Positions 8,800 through 16,572 of a stretch of DNA of 64,000 nucleotides are shown here, piece by piece. This DNA is from Micromonospora_G sp044901685. Its GTDB lineage: Bacteria; Actinomycetota; Actinomycetes; Mycobacteriales; Micromonosporaceae. Numbering within the stretch: the first letter of the stretch is position 1; each line of letters begins with the position of its first letter. Under the pieces are notes generated by a model, which searched no databases, was not told where the DNA came from, and saw only the letters and a program-made list of their open reading frames with translations. Location: NCBI RefSeq assembly GCF_044901685.1, contig NZ_JBJDPS010000002.1, positions 992,001 through 1,056,000 on the forward strand, in the 5' to 3' direction. Position numbers and translations under genes: made by a program.

Positions 8800-10488
8800 T
8801 CAGGCCGGTGGGCGTACGGTCACCGAGGGCTGGTAGATCCGGTATTCGCCGAACTCGACGACGCGGGTGTCGACGCCGCGCTCGCGGAGAAGGTCCCGGA
8901 TCAACCGGTCAGCCGGTTCGTGCACGGTGAACACGAACGCCGGCCGCTCGGCCGCCTCCACCTGCCGAACATAGGCGGGATAACGATTCTGCCCGGGGTG
9001 CAGACGGTCCCCGAGTACGGCACAGAGCACCTGCTCCCGGCTGCTGAAAATCAGCCGGTTGCAGGTCCAGTAGTCGCCGTACACCCGGCTGATGCCGGCC
9101 TGGCGTAGCACCGTGACCAACTCCCGCGAGCGACGCTCCTCGGCCCGGATGGTGGGCACCTCGTCGATCAGCGCGACCGTGGTGTAGAGCATCGTCCCGG
9201 CCAGCGCCACCAGCACCGCCCCGGCCAGCGCCCCGCCCACCCTCCGAGCGTTAGGAAGGGCCCCCAGTACAACGGAATCCGATAACAAGGGGCCCTTCCT
9301 TAACGCCCAGCGGGCGGTGAGCCAGAGGGGCCAGAGGACGGCTGGTAGGGAGAGTTGCAGGATGGACAGGTAACGCGCGCTGGCCAGGGGAGCGGTGGCC
9401 GCGAGCGAGCTGCGCGCGTACCCGGCCAGGGTGAGGGCGGCACCGACGAGCAGGGCGAGCTGGGTGACGTACCGCAGTCGACGAGTGACCGGCGACGGCC
9501 CGGCGGTGGTCGAACCGGCGGCGAGCGGGGGCGGGCGGAGCAGACACCGTACGGCGAGCACCGCGCCCGCCACCAGCAGCAGCGGGTAGAGGGCTCCCCA
9601 GGCCATCTGCCACCCCGTGCAGGCGGTCGGCAGACAGATCCCGGTCGCCAGCGGTACGCCGACCAGAACGCTGCCGTGCAACTGGTCCACGGCCGAGGTG
9701 TCGCCGCCCTCGCCCGCGCTCACCTGGGACAGTACGGAGAGCGAGTCCTGCCCCGGCGGGGCGGTCAGATTGTCCACGACCAGTGGCAGTACGCCGACGA
9801 CAAAACCCCCGACCAGCAGCAGTCCGGCCCAACCGAGCAGGTCCCGGGCGGATCCGACCAGGAGCACGATCACGGCGACCGCCAGGTACGGCAGGATCAG
9901 CCAGTCGTCCCAGACGCAGAGCCCGGTGAGCAGGCCGAAGAGGCCGAAGGTGAGCCACCGGTGGCGGCCGTGTCGGTGCTCGCCGAGCGCCAGCGCGAGG
10001 AGCAGCAGCAGGGCCACCGCCGGTTTGACCTCGGGACGCCCGCCGACGGCGGTGAGTTGGTCCCGGATCACCCGTTCGGAGCCGAGCGCGAGCAGCCCGA
10101 CGACCAGGGTGGCCAGCCAGGCCGAGTAGAGGCGACGGGTGAGCCGGTACATCAGGTAGACAAAGGCCGCGTAGAGCAGGAGCAGGGGCACCCGGAGCAG
10201 CACCCAGCTCGGCTCGAACGCGGCGAAGAGCGGTGCCGCCAGGTACGATTCGACGACTCCCATGTAGTGCTGGCCGTAGAGGAAGATCGGCCATTCCCGG
10301 CCGGTGGCGATGTGGGCCGCCGCGAGCCCGAAGGTCGCCTCGTCGCTGTTCGAGCCGGGCACCGTGAGCAGCACCAGGACGAGCCGGTAGCCGAGCCCGA
10401 GCAGTCCGAGCACGAGGGCCACCAGGCCCGGCGGGTCGAGCCGTCGACGCCGCCGTGCGGTCTGCTGCGCTGCCACTGACACGACCAA
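8800..10488 (-). CDS. Polytopic GT-C-like membrane glycosyltransferase
   Basis: A 562-residue integral membrane protein with about 10-12 hydrophobic segments. The first extracytoplasmic loop holds an acidic pair (SNSDEATFGL), as in GT-C/PMT-type enzymes that use polyprenyl-phosphate sugars. A soluble C-terminal domain follows (about residues 435-562). It may glycosylate cell-wall components; donor and acceptor are unknown. The start is TTG 10488, GTG 10482 or GTG 10476. Oddity: a copy of the window's palindromic repeat (9248-9306) is read through in frame and adds about 20 residues (around RKGPLLSDSVVLGALPN) just before the last membrane segment. Confidence 0.75.
   Translation of the reverse strand: MVVSVAAQQTARRRRRLDPPGLVALVLGLLGLGYRLVLVLLTVPGSNSDEATFGLAAAHIATGREWPIFLYGQHYMGVVESYLAAPLFAAFEPSWVLLRVPLLLLYAAFVYLMYRLTRRLYSAWLATLVVGLLALGSERVIRDQLTAVGGRPEVKPAVALLLLLALALGEHRHGRHRWLTFGLFGLLTGLCVWDDWLILPYLAVAVIVLLVGSARDLLGWAGLLLVGGFVVGVLPLVVDNLTAPPGQDSLSVLSQVSAGEGGDTSAVDQLHGSVLVGVPLATGICLPTACTGWQMAWGALYPLLLVAGAVLAVRCLLRPPPLAAGSTTAGPSPVTRRLRYVTQLALLVGAALTLAGYARSSLAATAPLASARYLSILQLSLPAVLWPLWLTARWALRKGPLLSDSVVLGALPNARRVGGALAGAVLVALAGTMLYTTVALIDEVPTIRAEERRSRELVTVLRQAGISRVYGDYWTCNRLIFSSREQVLCAVLGDRLHPGQNRYPAYVRQVEAAERPAFVFTVHEPADRLIRDLLRERGVDTRVVEFGEYRIYQPSVTVRPPA
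9248..9306. repeat. Palindromic repeat, copy B, inside a coding region
   Basis: Imperfect palindrome with arms at about 9248-9264 and 9289-9306 carrying the same AAGGAAGGGCCCC core as copies A, C and D. One arm has lost an A, and the 24-bp centre has diverged. It lies entirely within the minus-strand glycosyltransferase and is translated without a stop. Confidence 0.85.
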
Positions 10489-10630
10489 CGCCCCCGTCGT
10501 CGTCCCGCAGGCAGTGTCGCACGACGAAAGAGGCGAAAGTGGTTCATCTTGGCAAAGCGGTCAGCGGTCCACGAATTTTGATCATCGGGGGCGGGCACTC
10601 CCGTGGCCGGCGGGGGCCGTCTATGGCAGG

Positions 10631-11701
10631 GTGTCAGGGGTGTCGCTGGTACCAGCCCGTACGCCTGAGGTAGCCCGCCGCCCACACCGGGCCGCCCGGG
10701 TCGAGGACGCGGTACACGAGCTGCTCGCCCGCCGGCTCCGGCAGCGGGGGTGGCCGCCCACCATCGTCGCGTACGCCGGCTACGGTGGTCCAGGCTGGGC
10801 CCGGGTAATGGGACGAATCTTGCTCACCCGGGTCGATCCGCGCGAGCCCCGCCGGGCCGAGAAGGTACGCGGCTGGCGCAGCTTCGTCACCCTTCCGGTC
10901 AAGGACGCCCCGGTGCTGATCGAGGCGGGCGGCGGCCGGCACGAGGCGCGTACGGACCGGAGCGGCTTTGTCGACGCCGTGATCAAGGCCGACCTGCCAC
11001 CCGGTTGGGGCACCGCCCGACTGACCAGCCCCGGAGCGGAACCGGTGGAGGCGCCCGTACGTGTGGTCGATCCCGAGGCCCGGTTCGGCATCCTCTCCGA
11101 CATCGATGACACGGTCATGGTCACCGCCCTGCCCCGGCCGCTGCTCGCCGCCTGGAACACCTTCGTCCTCGACGAGCACGCCCGGATGGCCGTGCCCGGC
11201 ATGGCCGTGCTCTACGAGCGCCTGGTCACCGCACACCCCGGGGCACCGGTCTTCTACCTCTCCACCGGCGCCTGGAACGTCGCCCCGACGCTGACCCGGT
11301 TCCTCTCCCGGCACCTCTACCCGGCCGGTCCACTGCTGCTCACCCAGTGGGGACCGACGGTCGACCGGTGGTTCCGCAGCGGCCGGGAGCACAAGCGGGC
11401 CACCCTGGCCCAGCTCGCCCGCGACTTCCCCAAGGTCCGCTGGCTGCTGGTCGGCGACGACGGCCAGCACGACCAGGAGATCTACGCGGAGTTCGCCGGC
11501 GCCCACCCGGAGAACGTGGCGGCGGTGGCGATCCGCCGGCTCTCGCCGACCCAGTCGGTGCTCGCCGGTGGCCTGCCCGGTCACCACAACGGCGACCCGC
11601 GCGCCTCCGGCCTGGCCGGGCAGCCCTGGCTGTACGCCCCCGACGGCGCCGGCCTCTGGCGCCTGCTCCGCGACACCGAACTCACCAAGAGCGCTCCCTG
11701 A
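10631..11701 (+). CDS. App1-like phosphatase domain protein (DUF2183)
   Basis: A protein of about 356 residues with a C-terminal App1/DUF2183 domain. The HAD-type motif SDIDDTV (D157, D159) is followed by FYLSTGAWN and GDDGQHDQEIY, the other phosphatase motifs. Yeast App1 is a Mg-dependent phosphatidate phosphatase; bacterial members are presumed lipid or sugar phosphatases. The start is uncertain: GTG 10631 or GTG 10640 both precede the conserved VEDAVHELL region, while the frame opens further upstream without a ribosome site. It converges on the HerA-type ATPase gene with a GC-rich terminator region between them. Confidence 0.78.
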   Translation: MSGVSLVPARTPEVARRPHRAARVEDAVHELLARRLRQRGWPPTIVAYAGYGGPGWARVMGRILLTRVDPREPRRAEKVRGWRSFVTLPVKDAPVLIEAGGGRHEARTDRSGFVDAVIKADLPPGWGTARLTSPGAEPVEAPVRVVDPEARFGILSDIDDTVMVTALPRPLLAAWNTFVLDEHARMAVPGMAVLYERLVTAHPGAPVFYLSTGAWNVAPTLTRFLSRHLYPAGPLLLTQWGPTVDRWFRSGREHKRATLAQLARDFPKVRWLLVGDDGQHDQEIYAEFAGAHPENVAAVAIRRLSPTQSVLAGGLPGHHNGDPRASGLAGQPWLYAPDGAGLWRLLRDTELTKSAP

Positions 11702-11721
11702 CCCACGCCGGGACCACCGAG

Positions 11722-11799
11722 GGGAAGCCCTGACCGGAGGTGGAGCTTCCCGGACGGGCCGGCCACGCCCGCCACTGAGGGCGGCTTCCTGCCGGCCCG
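11722..11799. terminator. Two inverted repeats between convergent genes
   Basis: The first repeat is GGGAAGC (11722-11728) with GCTTCCC (11745-11751). The second is CGGGCCGGC (11755-11763) with GCCGGCCCG (11791-11799), enclosing a smaller CCGCC/GGCGG stem. Both lie between the ends of the App1 and HerA-type genes, so a two-way terminator is likely. There is no T-tract, as is usual in actinobacteria. Confidence 0.6.
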
Positions 11800-11838
11800 C
11801 TGAGGGGCTGAAGGGGTGTGGGCAGCGAACCGACCCGG

Positions 11839-14800
11839 CTACCCCCCAGGCAGCGGGTCGGCCGCGCGGTGGACGACCTCCTCGGTCGTCAGCGGGCTTC
11901 GTGGATGATGGCTCAAGCACATCGGCGCCTGCATCTTGACGAACCGGGCCCCTTCAACCCCGGCGTAGAACTGCCCCGTCCGCATCTTGCCGACGTCGGG
12001 AATATCGGTTCCCTTGGCCCTGGCCACATCCCTGGCCGCCTCGATCTGCACAGGCGCGGTCAGCAGGCCGAAGAATTGGGTGGCCGCGTTTCCGGGAATC
12101 TGGTTGTGCAGCGCCTTGGGCGCCTGGGTGGCGAAGACCAAGCCCAGCCCGTACTTGCGGGCCTGCGAGGTCAGCGCCAGCGTGCTTTGAGTGCAGGCGG
12201 TGACAGCGCCGGAGGGGGCCAGGGTCTGGGCCTCGTCCATCACGAACAGTCCGCCAAGTGCCCGGTCACCGGCGGGGTGACGCTTTATCCAGGTGAACAG
12301 GGCGAGTTGTAGCTGGTTGACAAAGCTCTGCCGCTGATCGTCGGGCAACCCGACGAAACTGATCACCGATACCCGGGCACGTCGGCCTGGCCGCGGGGTG
12401 AGTAGCTCACCAGGATCGACGGGCGTGCCGGCGCCGCCGAAGAGGGGGTCGTTGATCAGCGCGGCCTTGAGCAGCTGCGCCATGCTCGCGGCCAACTTCG
12501 GGGCGCCGTCAAGCTGACTCACCCCGTCCGGTAAGTCATTGAGTACGTCGACGAACTCGCGCAGATCGTAGGCGCCGGTCCGGGCGTAGCTGATCAATGC
12601 CTCGCGTAGCACAGCCCGGCCGAGCCGTGCCTTGTCCGTGCCGCTGTCCACCCGAGCGTGTGGGGCAAGCGTTGCGACGGCGGCGTTCACCGCCGCGGTG
12701 AACCCGTCCGGGTCGTCAAGTACGTCAGCAAACCTGGGCAGCGGCTGAAAGGCCAGCGGCCGACCACCCTGCCGTCCTGGTGTCCAGATCACGACGTCCG
12801 TTCCCGACAGGTATGCCGCTGCGCGGTCCGCATCGTCCGGCCCCCACCCATCCGGCGGTGACGGCCAGGCATCGCCAAGCCTCGCCAAGTCGTTGTTCGG
12901 GTCCAGGACGATGGACGAGACGCCACGTAGGGCGCACTCCTCCACCAGCCGGCGGATCAGGACGGTCTTGCCGGAGCCGGATCCGGCGAAGATGACCGTG
13001 TGGCGGCGCAGCGATTCGAGGTCGATCCCCACCGGCTCAGGTCGCCCGGCGACCGTGCCGAGCGCCACGTACCAAGGCTCGGTCCCGGCGGCCGACCGGG
13101 CACCGGGGGTCGAGTTCGGCGATCCGGGCGGCGGCTCCGCCGACCGGGACGCGGGGCCGGCGGGTTGCGACGGCCCCGGGACCGACGCCCGCCCGACCGC
13201 CCGGGCCGACGGAAGTAGCGTGGGCTCGGCTGTTGGTGGTGGCGCCGGCTCCAGCGCTGGTCGCGGACCTGGGTCCGACGGCGCAACCGGTGGTTGCGGT
13301 CGCACCGCCGATCCACCGTGCCGGCTGCTCAACGCCTCCCTCAGGCAGGTGATGTCCGACGCCGGTCGCCGGTCGGCGAACCACGGCCGCAGGGTCTCCA
13401 GCCCATAGTTCTGGATGAGCTGCTCCAGAGCCACCAGACGGCTGATGTCCGCGGCGGGGAAGGAGATCGTGCGCCCGCCCGCTCGCTCGAATGCATCCAG
13501 CACCTCACGGGTACGGGCGCCTGCCGACCATGGGGTTGCGCGCAGCAGGAAAAGCCTCCGCTTGGCGATCCCCTCAGTGAGCCCGGCGGTGGTGACGGCG
13601 TTACGGATCCGATTGAGCGCGGCGATGTGGTGCGGTGCGGCAATCGCCCGGAACGACCAGTGCTCCTCGTCCTCGCTCTCCTCGTCGAGGCTGTGTCGTA
13701 ACCGGGCGTGCAGGGCCGGTTTCCCGCCGACAGAGAGCGAGTCGAGGCTGAATTCGTCAGCGGCATCGCCCTGCTCGGCTATCCACGCGGTCAGCCCGGC
13801 CTGGAGTAGTACGGGGACCCGGGCGTCCTCCGACTGTTGGAGTGTCGCGGGTTCGGGATCGGCTGCGCTGATCAACTCCGCGTACCGGGTGTCGATTTTG
13901 CCGAACTCGTCCACGTGATTCTTCGACGGCGGCGTCGGGGCCGCCGGGGTCGGCCCGGTGTCGATGTCTGCTTCGTCGCCGGAGGAGTACAGCAGGTGGG
14001 TGAGCTCCTGTACCTCGTCGGCCGCCAAACAGGCTCGGACGTGGGCGTCGATCCGGCGTAGCAGCTCGCGGGGCGTGAAACCGGCGACTTCGTCGAACGC
14101 GGAGGGATGGATTGGCCAGGTTGGGTACGCGGGTCGGAAATTGAGCTCGTCGAAGACCATCGCGAACCGCTTCTCGACCAGCTCCCACCCCACCTCGACC
14201 GAGGGGATGTCCTTGAGCCGGACTGCCTCCCGGAACCGGTCCTGCACCGTGTCGGTGGCCTGCTCCTTGACGTCCTGCCAGGTTTGCGGCAGGCAGGAGA
14301 CGATGGAGAGCGATCGTCTGGTGGTCTCCCGCAACGACATCAGGCCGCTGGCGATCTGCTCCAACAGCAACGACGTCTGCCAGTCGGTCTCACCCCTGAC
14401 ATCATGGTTGGTCGACTTGACCGACTGGGCAACCATCAGGTCGATCTGATCGACCGCGATGACCGTCGGGCCGACCATGGCCAGCAACCGGGAGGTGTCG
14501 CGCACCACCTCCTGGGGTGCCCGCTTGTTGCGCCGTACGCCCCACGCTGCCCGCATGCCCGGCTCCTCCTCATCACTGGAGCAGAGGAAGTCGTAACCGA
14601 TGTCCTGCAAGGCGGAGGATTCGGCGGCGTAGAGCACCAGCGCCCGTACGGTGTCCTGACATTCGGTGCCGATCTGACGGTTCGCCTTACGAATCAGGTC
14701 GACGAAGGCGTCGAGCGCGGGTCGGCTGAGTTCGGTGTCCCCGGTGACCGCCCGGCGTATCGCCCGTTGGGCGTCGACGGAGTCGGCCAGGCGACGCAGG

Positions 14801-15180
14801 AACGCACGCAGTTGCGTCGTCCCGTCCGGCATCGGCCTGGCGAAGCCTGCCAGGATGGACAACGCGGTGCTGCGCCAGAACGCGCTTGCCTCGAGCAGAC
14901 TGACCAGGAAGAAGAAGCCGCCGCGTAGCTGTACCTCTTGACGTACCGCGCCGAGGAGATGTGTCTTGCCGGTGCCACGTTGACCGAGGATGGCGACACC
15001 CACGGGACTCGAGTCGGCGCTGCGGTCCGCCTCCACGACGCTGTCCAGCACCGTCCTGACAATGTCGCGGTGTAGACCTTCGACGTGGAACGGTGTCGGT
15101 TTCCAGACGTCGTCCGGAGTCGGAGCCCAGTTGAATCGCAGCGCGGCCAGCGCTCGCCGCTCCTCGTCGGTCATCATCAC
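11839..15180 (-). CDS. Dual ATPase: N-terminal AAA/STAND-like plus C-terminal HerA/FtsK-like domain
   Basis: A 1113-residue protein with two P-loop ATPases. Domain 1 (about 55-390): Walker A GQRGTGKT (66-73) and Walker B VIAVDQIDLM (240-249). A middle region (about 430-615) includes LLRATPWSAGARTREVLDAF and is not recognised. A Pro/Ala/Ser-rich linker spans about 622-700. Domain 2 (about 701-1090): Walker A GSGSGKT (733-739), Walker B LFVMDEAQ (978-985), sensor region VFATQAP, as in HerA/VirD4-like pumping ATPases. GTG 15178-15180 overlaps the upstream stop (GTGA), so it is coupled to the winged-helix-like gene. It is divergent from the Trypco1/protease operon and is probably a DNA- or protein-translocating component of a conflict system; that role is inferred. 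Confidence 0.8.
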   Translation of the reverse strand: MMMTDEERRALAALRFNWAPTPDDVWKPTPFHVEGLHRDIVRTVLDSVVEADRSADSSPVGVAILGQRGTGKTHLLGAVRQEVQLRGGFFFLVSLLEASAFWRSTALSILAGFARPMPDGTTQLRAFLRRLADSVDAQRAIRRAVTGDTELSRPALDAFVDLIRKANRQIGTECQDTVRALVLYAAESSALQDIGYDFLCSSDEEEPGMRAAWGVRRNKRAPQEVVRDTSRLLAMVGPTVIAVDQIDLMVAQSVKSTNHDVRGETDWQTSLLLEQIASGLMSLRETTRRSLSIVSCLPQTWQDVKEQATDTVQDRFREAVRLKDIPSVEVGWELVEKRFAMVFDELNFRPAYPTWPIHPSAFDEVAGFTPRELLRRIDAHVRACLAADEVQELTHLLYSSGDEADIDTGPTPAAPTPPSKNHVDEFGKIDTRYAELISAADPEPATLQQSEDARVPVLLQAGLTAWIAEQGDAADEFSLDSLSVGGKPALHARLRHSLDEESEDEEHWSFRAIAAPHHIAALNRIRNAVTTAGLTEGIAKRRLFLLRATPWSAGARTREVLDAFERAGGRTISFPAADISRLVALEQLIQNYGLETLRPWFADRRPASDITCLREALSSRHGGSAVRPQPPVAPSDPGPRPALEPAPPPTAEPTLLPSARAVGRASVPGPSQPAGPASRSAEPPPGSPNSTPGARSAAGTEPWYVALGTVAGRPEPVGIDLESLRRHTVIFAGSGSGKTVLIRRLVEECALRGVSSIVLDPNNDLARLGDAWPSPPDGWGPDDADRAAAYLSGTDVVIWTPGRQGGRPLAFQPLPRFADVLDDPDGFTAAVNAAVATLAPHARVDSGTDKARLGRAVLREALISYARTGAYDLREFVDVLNDLPDGVSQLDGAPKLAASMAQLLKAALINDPLFGGAGTPVDPGELLTPRPGRRARVSVISFVGLPDDQRQSFVNQLQLALFTWIKRHPAGDRALGGLFVMDEAQTLAPSGAVTACTQSTLALTSQARKYGLGLVFATQAPKALHNQIPGNAATQFFGLLTAPVQIEAARDVARAKGTDIPDVGKMRTGQFYAGVEGARFVKMQAPMCLSHHPRSPLTTEEVVHRAADPLPGG

Positions 15181-15851
15181 GAGATGGCGATGAGGTGCTT
15201 GTCCTGGTTGCCAATGCTCACTGCGGCGGCCCGCTCCTCCGGCCTGAGTACCTTCTGGTTGGACTCCGGAACCAGGTGAACGTCCCGCTCGCGGTTGAGT
15301 CGGATCAGGGCGGCGTCAACAACCGCGCGGGACAGGTCGTCGAGTGCGGAACGCAGGTCGGAGAGCATGACGTAGTCACCGGGCTTGGCGGCCAACCCCT
15401 GGTACGCCCGGCGGACCAGGGTGGCCGCATCGGCATTCTGGCCGACTGCCGTGCTGAGGACCGTTGCTGACGCGACGGCAGGCGCCGAGATGACGTCACC
15501 CCTGTCGACCTGCAACCGGAACAGATCGTCGGTACGGGTGCCCGAGTGATCGCTCAGCCGACGCAGGAAGTCCAGTGCCACGTAGAGCGTCCCGCCGAGG
15601 CTGCCTGCGCCCTTCGGTGTCTCCGCTCCCAGTTCCTCTGCTGCCCGACGCCACCCTTCGTCGGTCAGCGTGAGGGTAATCGGTTTCTCGGTGACCTCGA
15701 TCAGATCGAGGGAGAGCAGCCTGCGGCGATGGTCAGCTTTCAGGCCGATCCCGGCGATATTGGTGAAGTACGTCTGTGGCAGCGGGGTTGCCTTGATCAT
15801 GAGCGTGATGAGAATGCACCGGTCAACGAGCGAAAGTTCCTTTTCTGGCAT
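15177..15851 (-). CDS. Winged-helix-like protein, partner of the dual ATPase
   Basis: A 224-residue protein. Its N-terminal half (about 1-75) reads as a winged helix: a helix SLVDRCILITLMI, a turn region with LKADHRRRLLSLDLIEV and a wing ending in ITLTLTDEGWRRA, as in PadR/MarR-like folds. The C-terminal half is helical and not recognised. ATG 15851 was chosen for a clear AGAGGAG ribosome site seven bases upstream; the longer frame to 16025 lacks one. Its stop overlaps the ATPase start by 4 bp. It may be a DNA- or partner-binding adaptor for the ATPase, or a repressor of the divergent promoters. Confidence 0.7.
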   Translation of the reverse strand: MPEKELSLVDRCILITLMIKATPLPQTYFTNIAGIGLKADHRRRLLSLDLIEVTEKPITLTLTDEGWRRAAEELGAETPKGAGSLGGTLYVALDFLRRLSDHSGTRTDDLFRLQVDRGDVISAPAVASATVLSTAVGQNADAATLVRRAYQGLAAKPGDYVMLSDLRSALDDLSRAVVDAALIRLNRERDVHLVPESNQKVLRPEERAAAVSIGNQDKHLIAIS

Positions 15852-16227
15852 ATGGATGCTCCTCTGTGGCGCGAGCGTCACCACGTTCACGGTGATGATC
15901 GGAAACTCGGGGGTCCGGTGATCCAGGTCTGGCAACGGGGTGGGCCCGCGCACGGGCCGATTCTGCCGACGACGCCCGCCAAGCGCAAGGTCAAGTACGT
16001 GGCCGCAAATAACCGACAGGGCCAACCGAACGGATCTTCAAAAACGCAGCCTAGATGATGCTACTGAAACACCTGTTCGGGACGGGGGTGCCTGGTCATG
16101 TTTCCGACCGTTGCCAAATATCGGCGGTAGGAGGCAGCATGGCTAGTCGACGAGAGGTCGGTCGACAATCCCGGTGCGCCGAAACCTCTCGTTTATCTTT
16201 TCCGGGAAACAGTCACGGAGGTGCCTG
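15852..16227. promoter_or_regulatory. Divergent control region of the conflict-type module
   Basis: 376 bp separate the two arms. The right half is noticeably more AT-rich than its surroundings (about 16010-16210), typical of promoters here. It contains a GGCCCG-CGCA-CGGGCC hairpin (15943-15958), a leader reading frame (16139-16243) and an inverted repeat followed by a T-rich run (16150-16200). No -35/-10 pair can be assigned with confidence. Confidence 0.55.
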
Positions 16228-16243
16228 GTGCAGTCTGAGGTGA
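16139..16243 (+). CDS. Candidate 34-residue leader peptide upstream of the Trypco1-like gene
   Basis: A short reading frame, ATG 16139 to TGA 16243, preceded by a strong AGGAGG site (16129-16134). Its end overlaps the Trypco1-like start (GTG 16228) in another frame. The product is basic and Ser-rich with two cysteines and has no known motif. Translation would cover both arms of the inverted repeat at 16150-16192, so it could work as a translational switch. It could also be chance; its strong ribosome site is the main support. Confidence 0.4.
   Translation: MASRREVGRQSRCAETSRLSFPGNSHGGAWCSLR
16150..16192 (+). terminator. Attenuator-like hairpin in the leader
   Basis: Perfect 9-bp arms ACGAGAGGT (16150-16158) and ACCTCTCGT (16184-16192) with a 25-base loop, followed at once by TTATCTTTT, the most T-rich run nearby. 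The shape is that of an intrinsic terminator placed before the Trypco1-like gene and inside the leader reading frame. Confidence 0.5.
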
Positions 16244-16557
16244 TTCGCTACCAGGTCGATGACGATACGGTCGTGCTGGTCGAGGTCGAACCGCTCGCCG
16301 GTTTCCGGCCCGCTGGCGTCGGCGATGTCGCCGGTCGGGTGCGGGAATCGGCCGCGCCAGCGATCGCCGCCGCGAAGGAGTTGCTGGAGCAAGTGAAGGC
16401 CGTGTCTCCGGATGACGTCGAGGTGAAGTTCGGGATCAAGGCGACCGGAACGGCAAGTTGGGTGGTCGCCAAGGCCACCACCGAAGGAAATTTCGAAGTC
16501 ACTCTCCGCTGGCATCCGGGTGGGTCCGCGGATAGCGGCGCCGGGCTGCGGCTCTGA
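16228..16557 (+). CDS. Trypco1-like (trypsin-co-occurring) small protein
   Basis: A 109-residue protein resembling the CU044_2847/Trypco1 family: a beta-rich start (EVIRYQVDDDTVVLVEVEP), a central helix (AAPAIAAAKELLEQVKAVSP) and strands with VEVKFGIKATG and the end VTLRWHP. Trypco1 was described as a domain encoded next to trypsin-like proteases in bacterial conflict loci and is thought to link or regulate the effector. GTG 16228 follows GGAGGTG; a longer in-frame start (GTG 16174) lacks a ribosome site. The stop is 15 bp before the protease-STAND gene, so the two form an operon. Confidence 0.8.
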   Translation: MQSEVIRYQVDDDTVVLVEVEPLAGFRPAGVGDVAGRVRESAAPAIAAAKELLEQVKAVSPDDVEVKFGIKATGTASWVVAKATTEGNFEVTLRWHPGGSADSGAGLRL

Positions 16558-16572
16558 CGAACGGAGTGGCGG

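Noticed and set aside
11839..15180. HerA-like ATPase as a conjugation or integrative-element gene
   Set aside because: No relaxase, integrase, attachment-site repeat or tRNA is nearby; the AAA-HerA fusion and coupling to a winged-helix protein fit a conflict module better.
15852..16025. Longer start for the winged-helix-like protein
   Set aside because: The extra 58 residues lack similarity or a ribosome site, while ATG 15851 has AGAGGAG at ideal distance.
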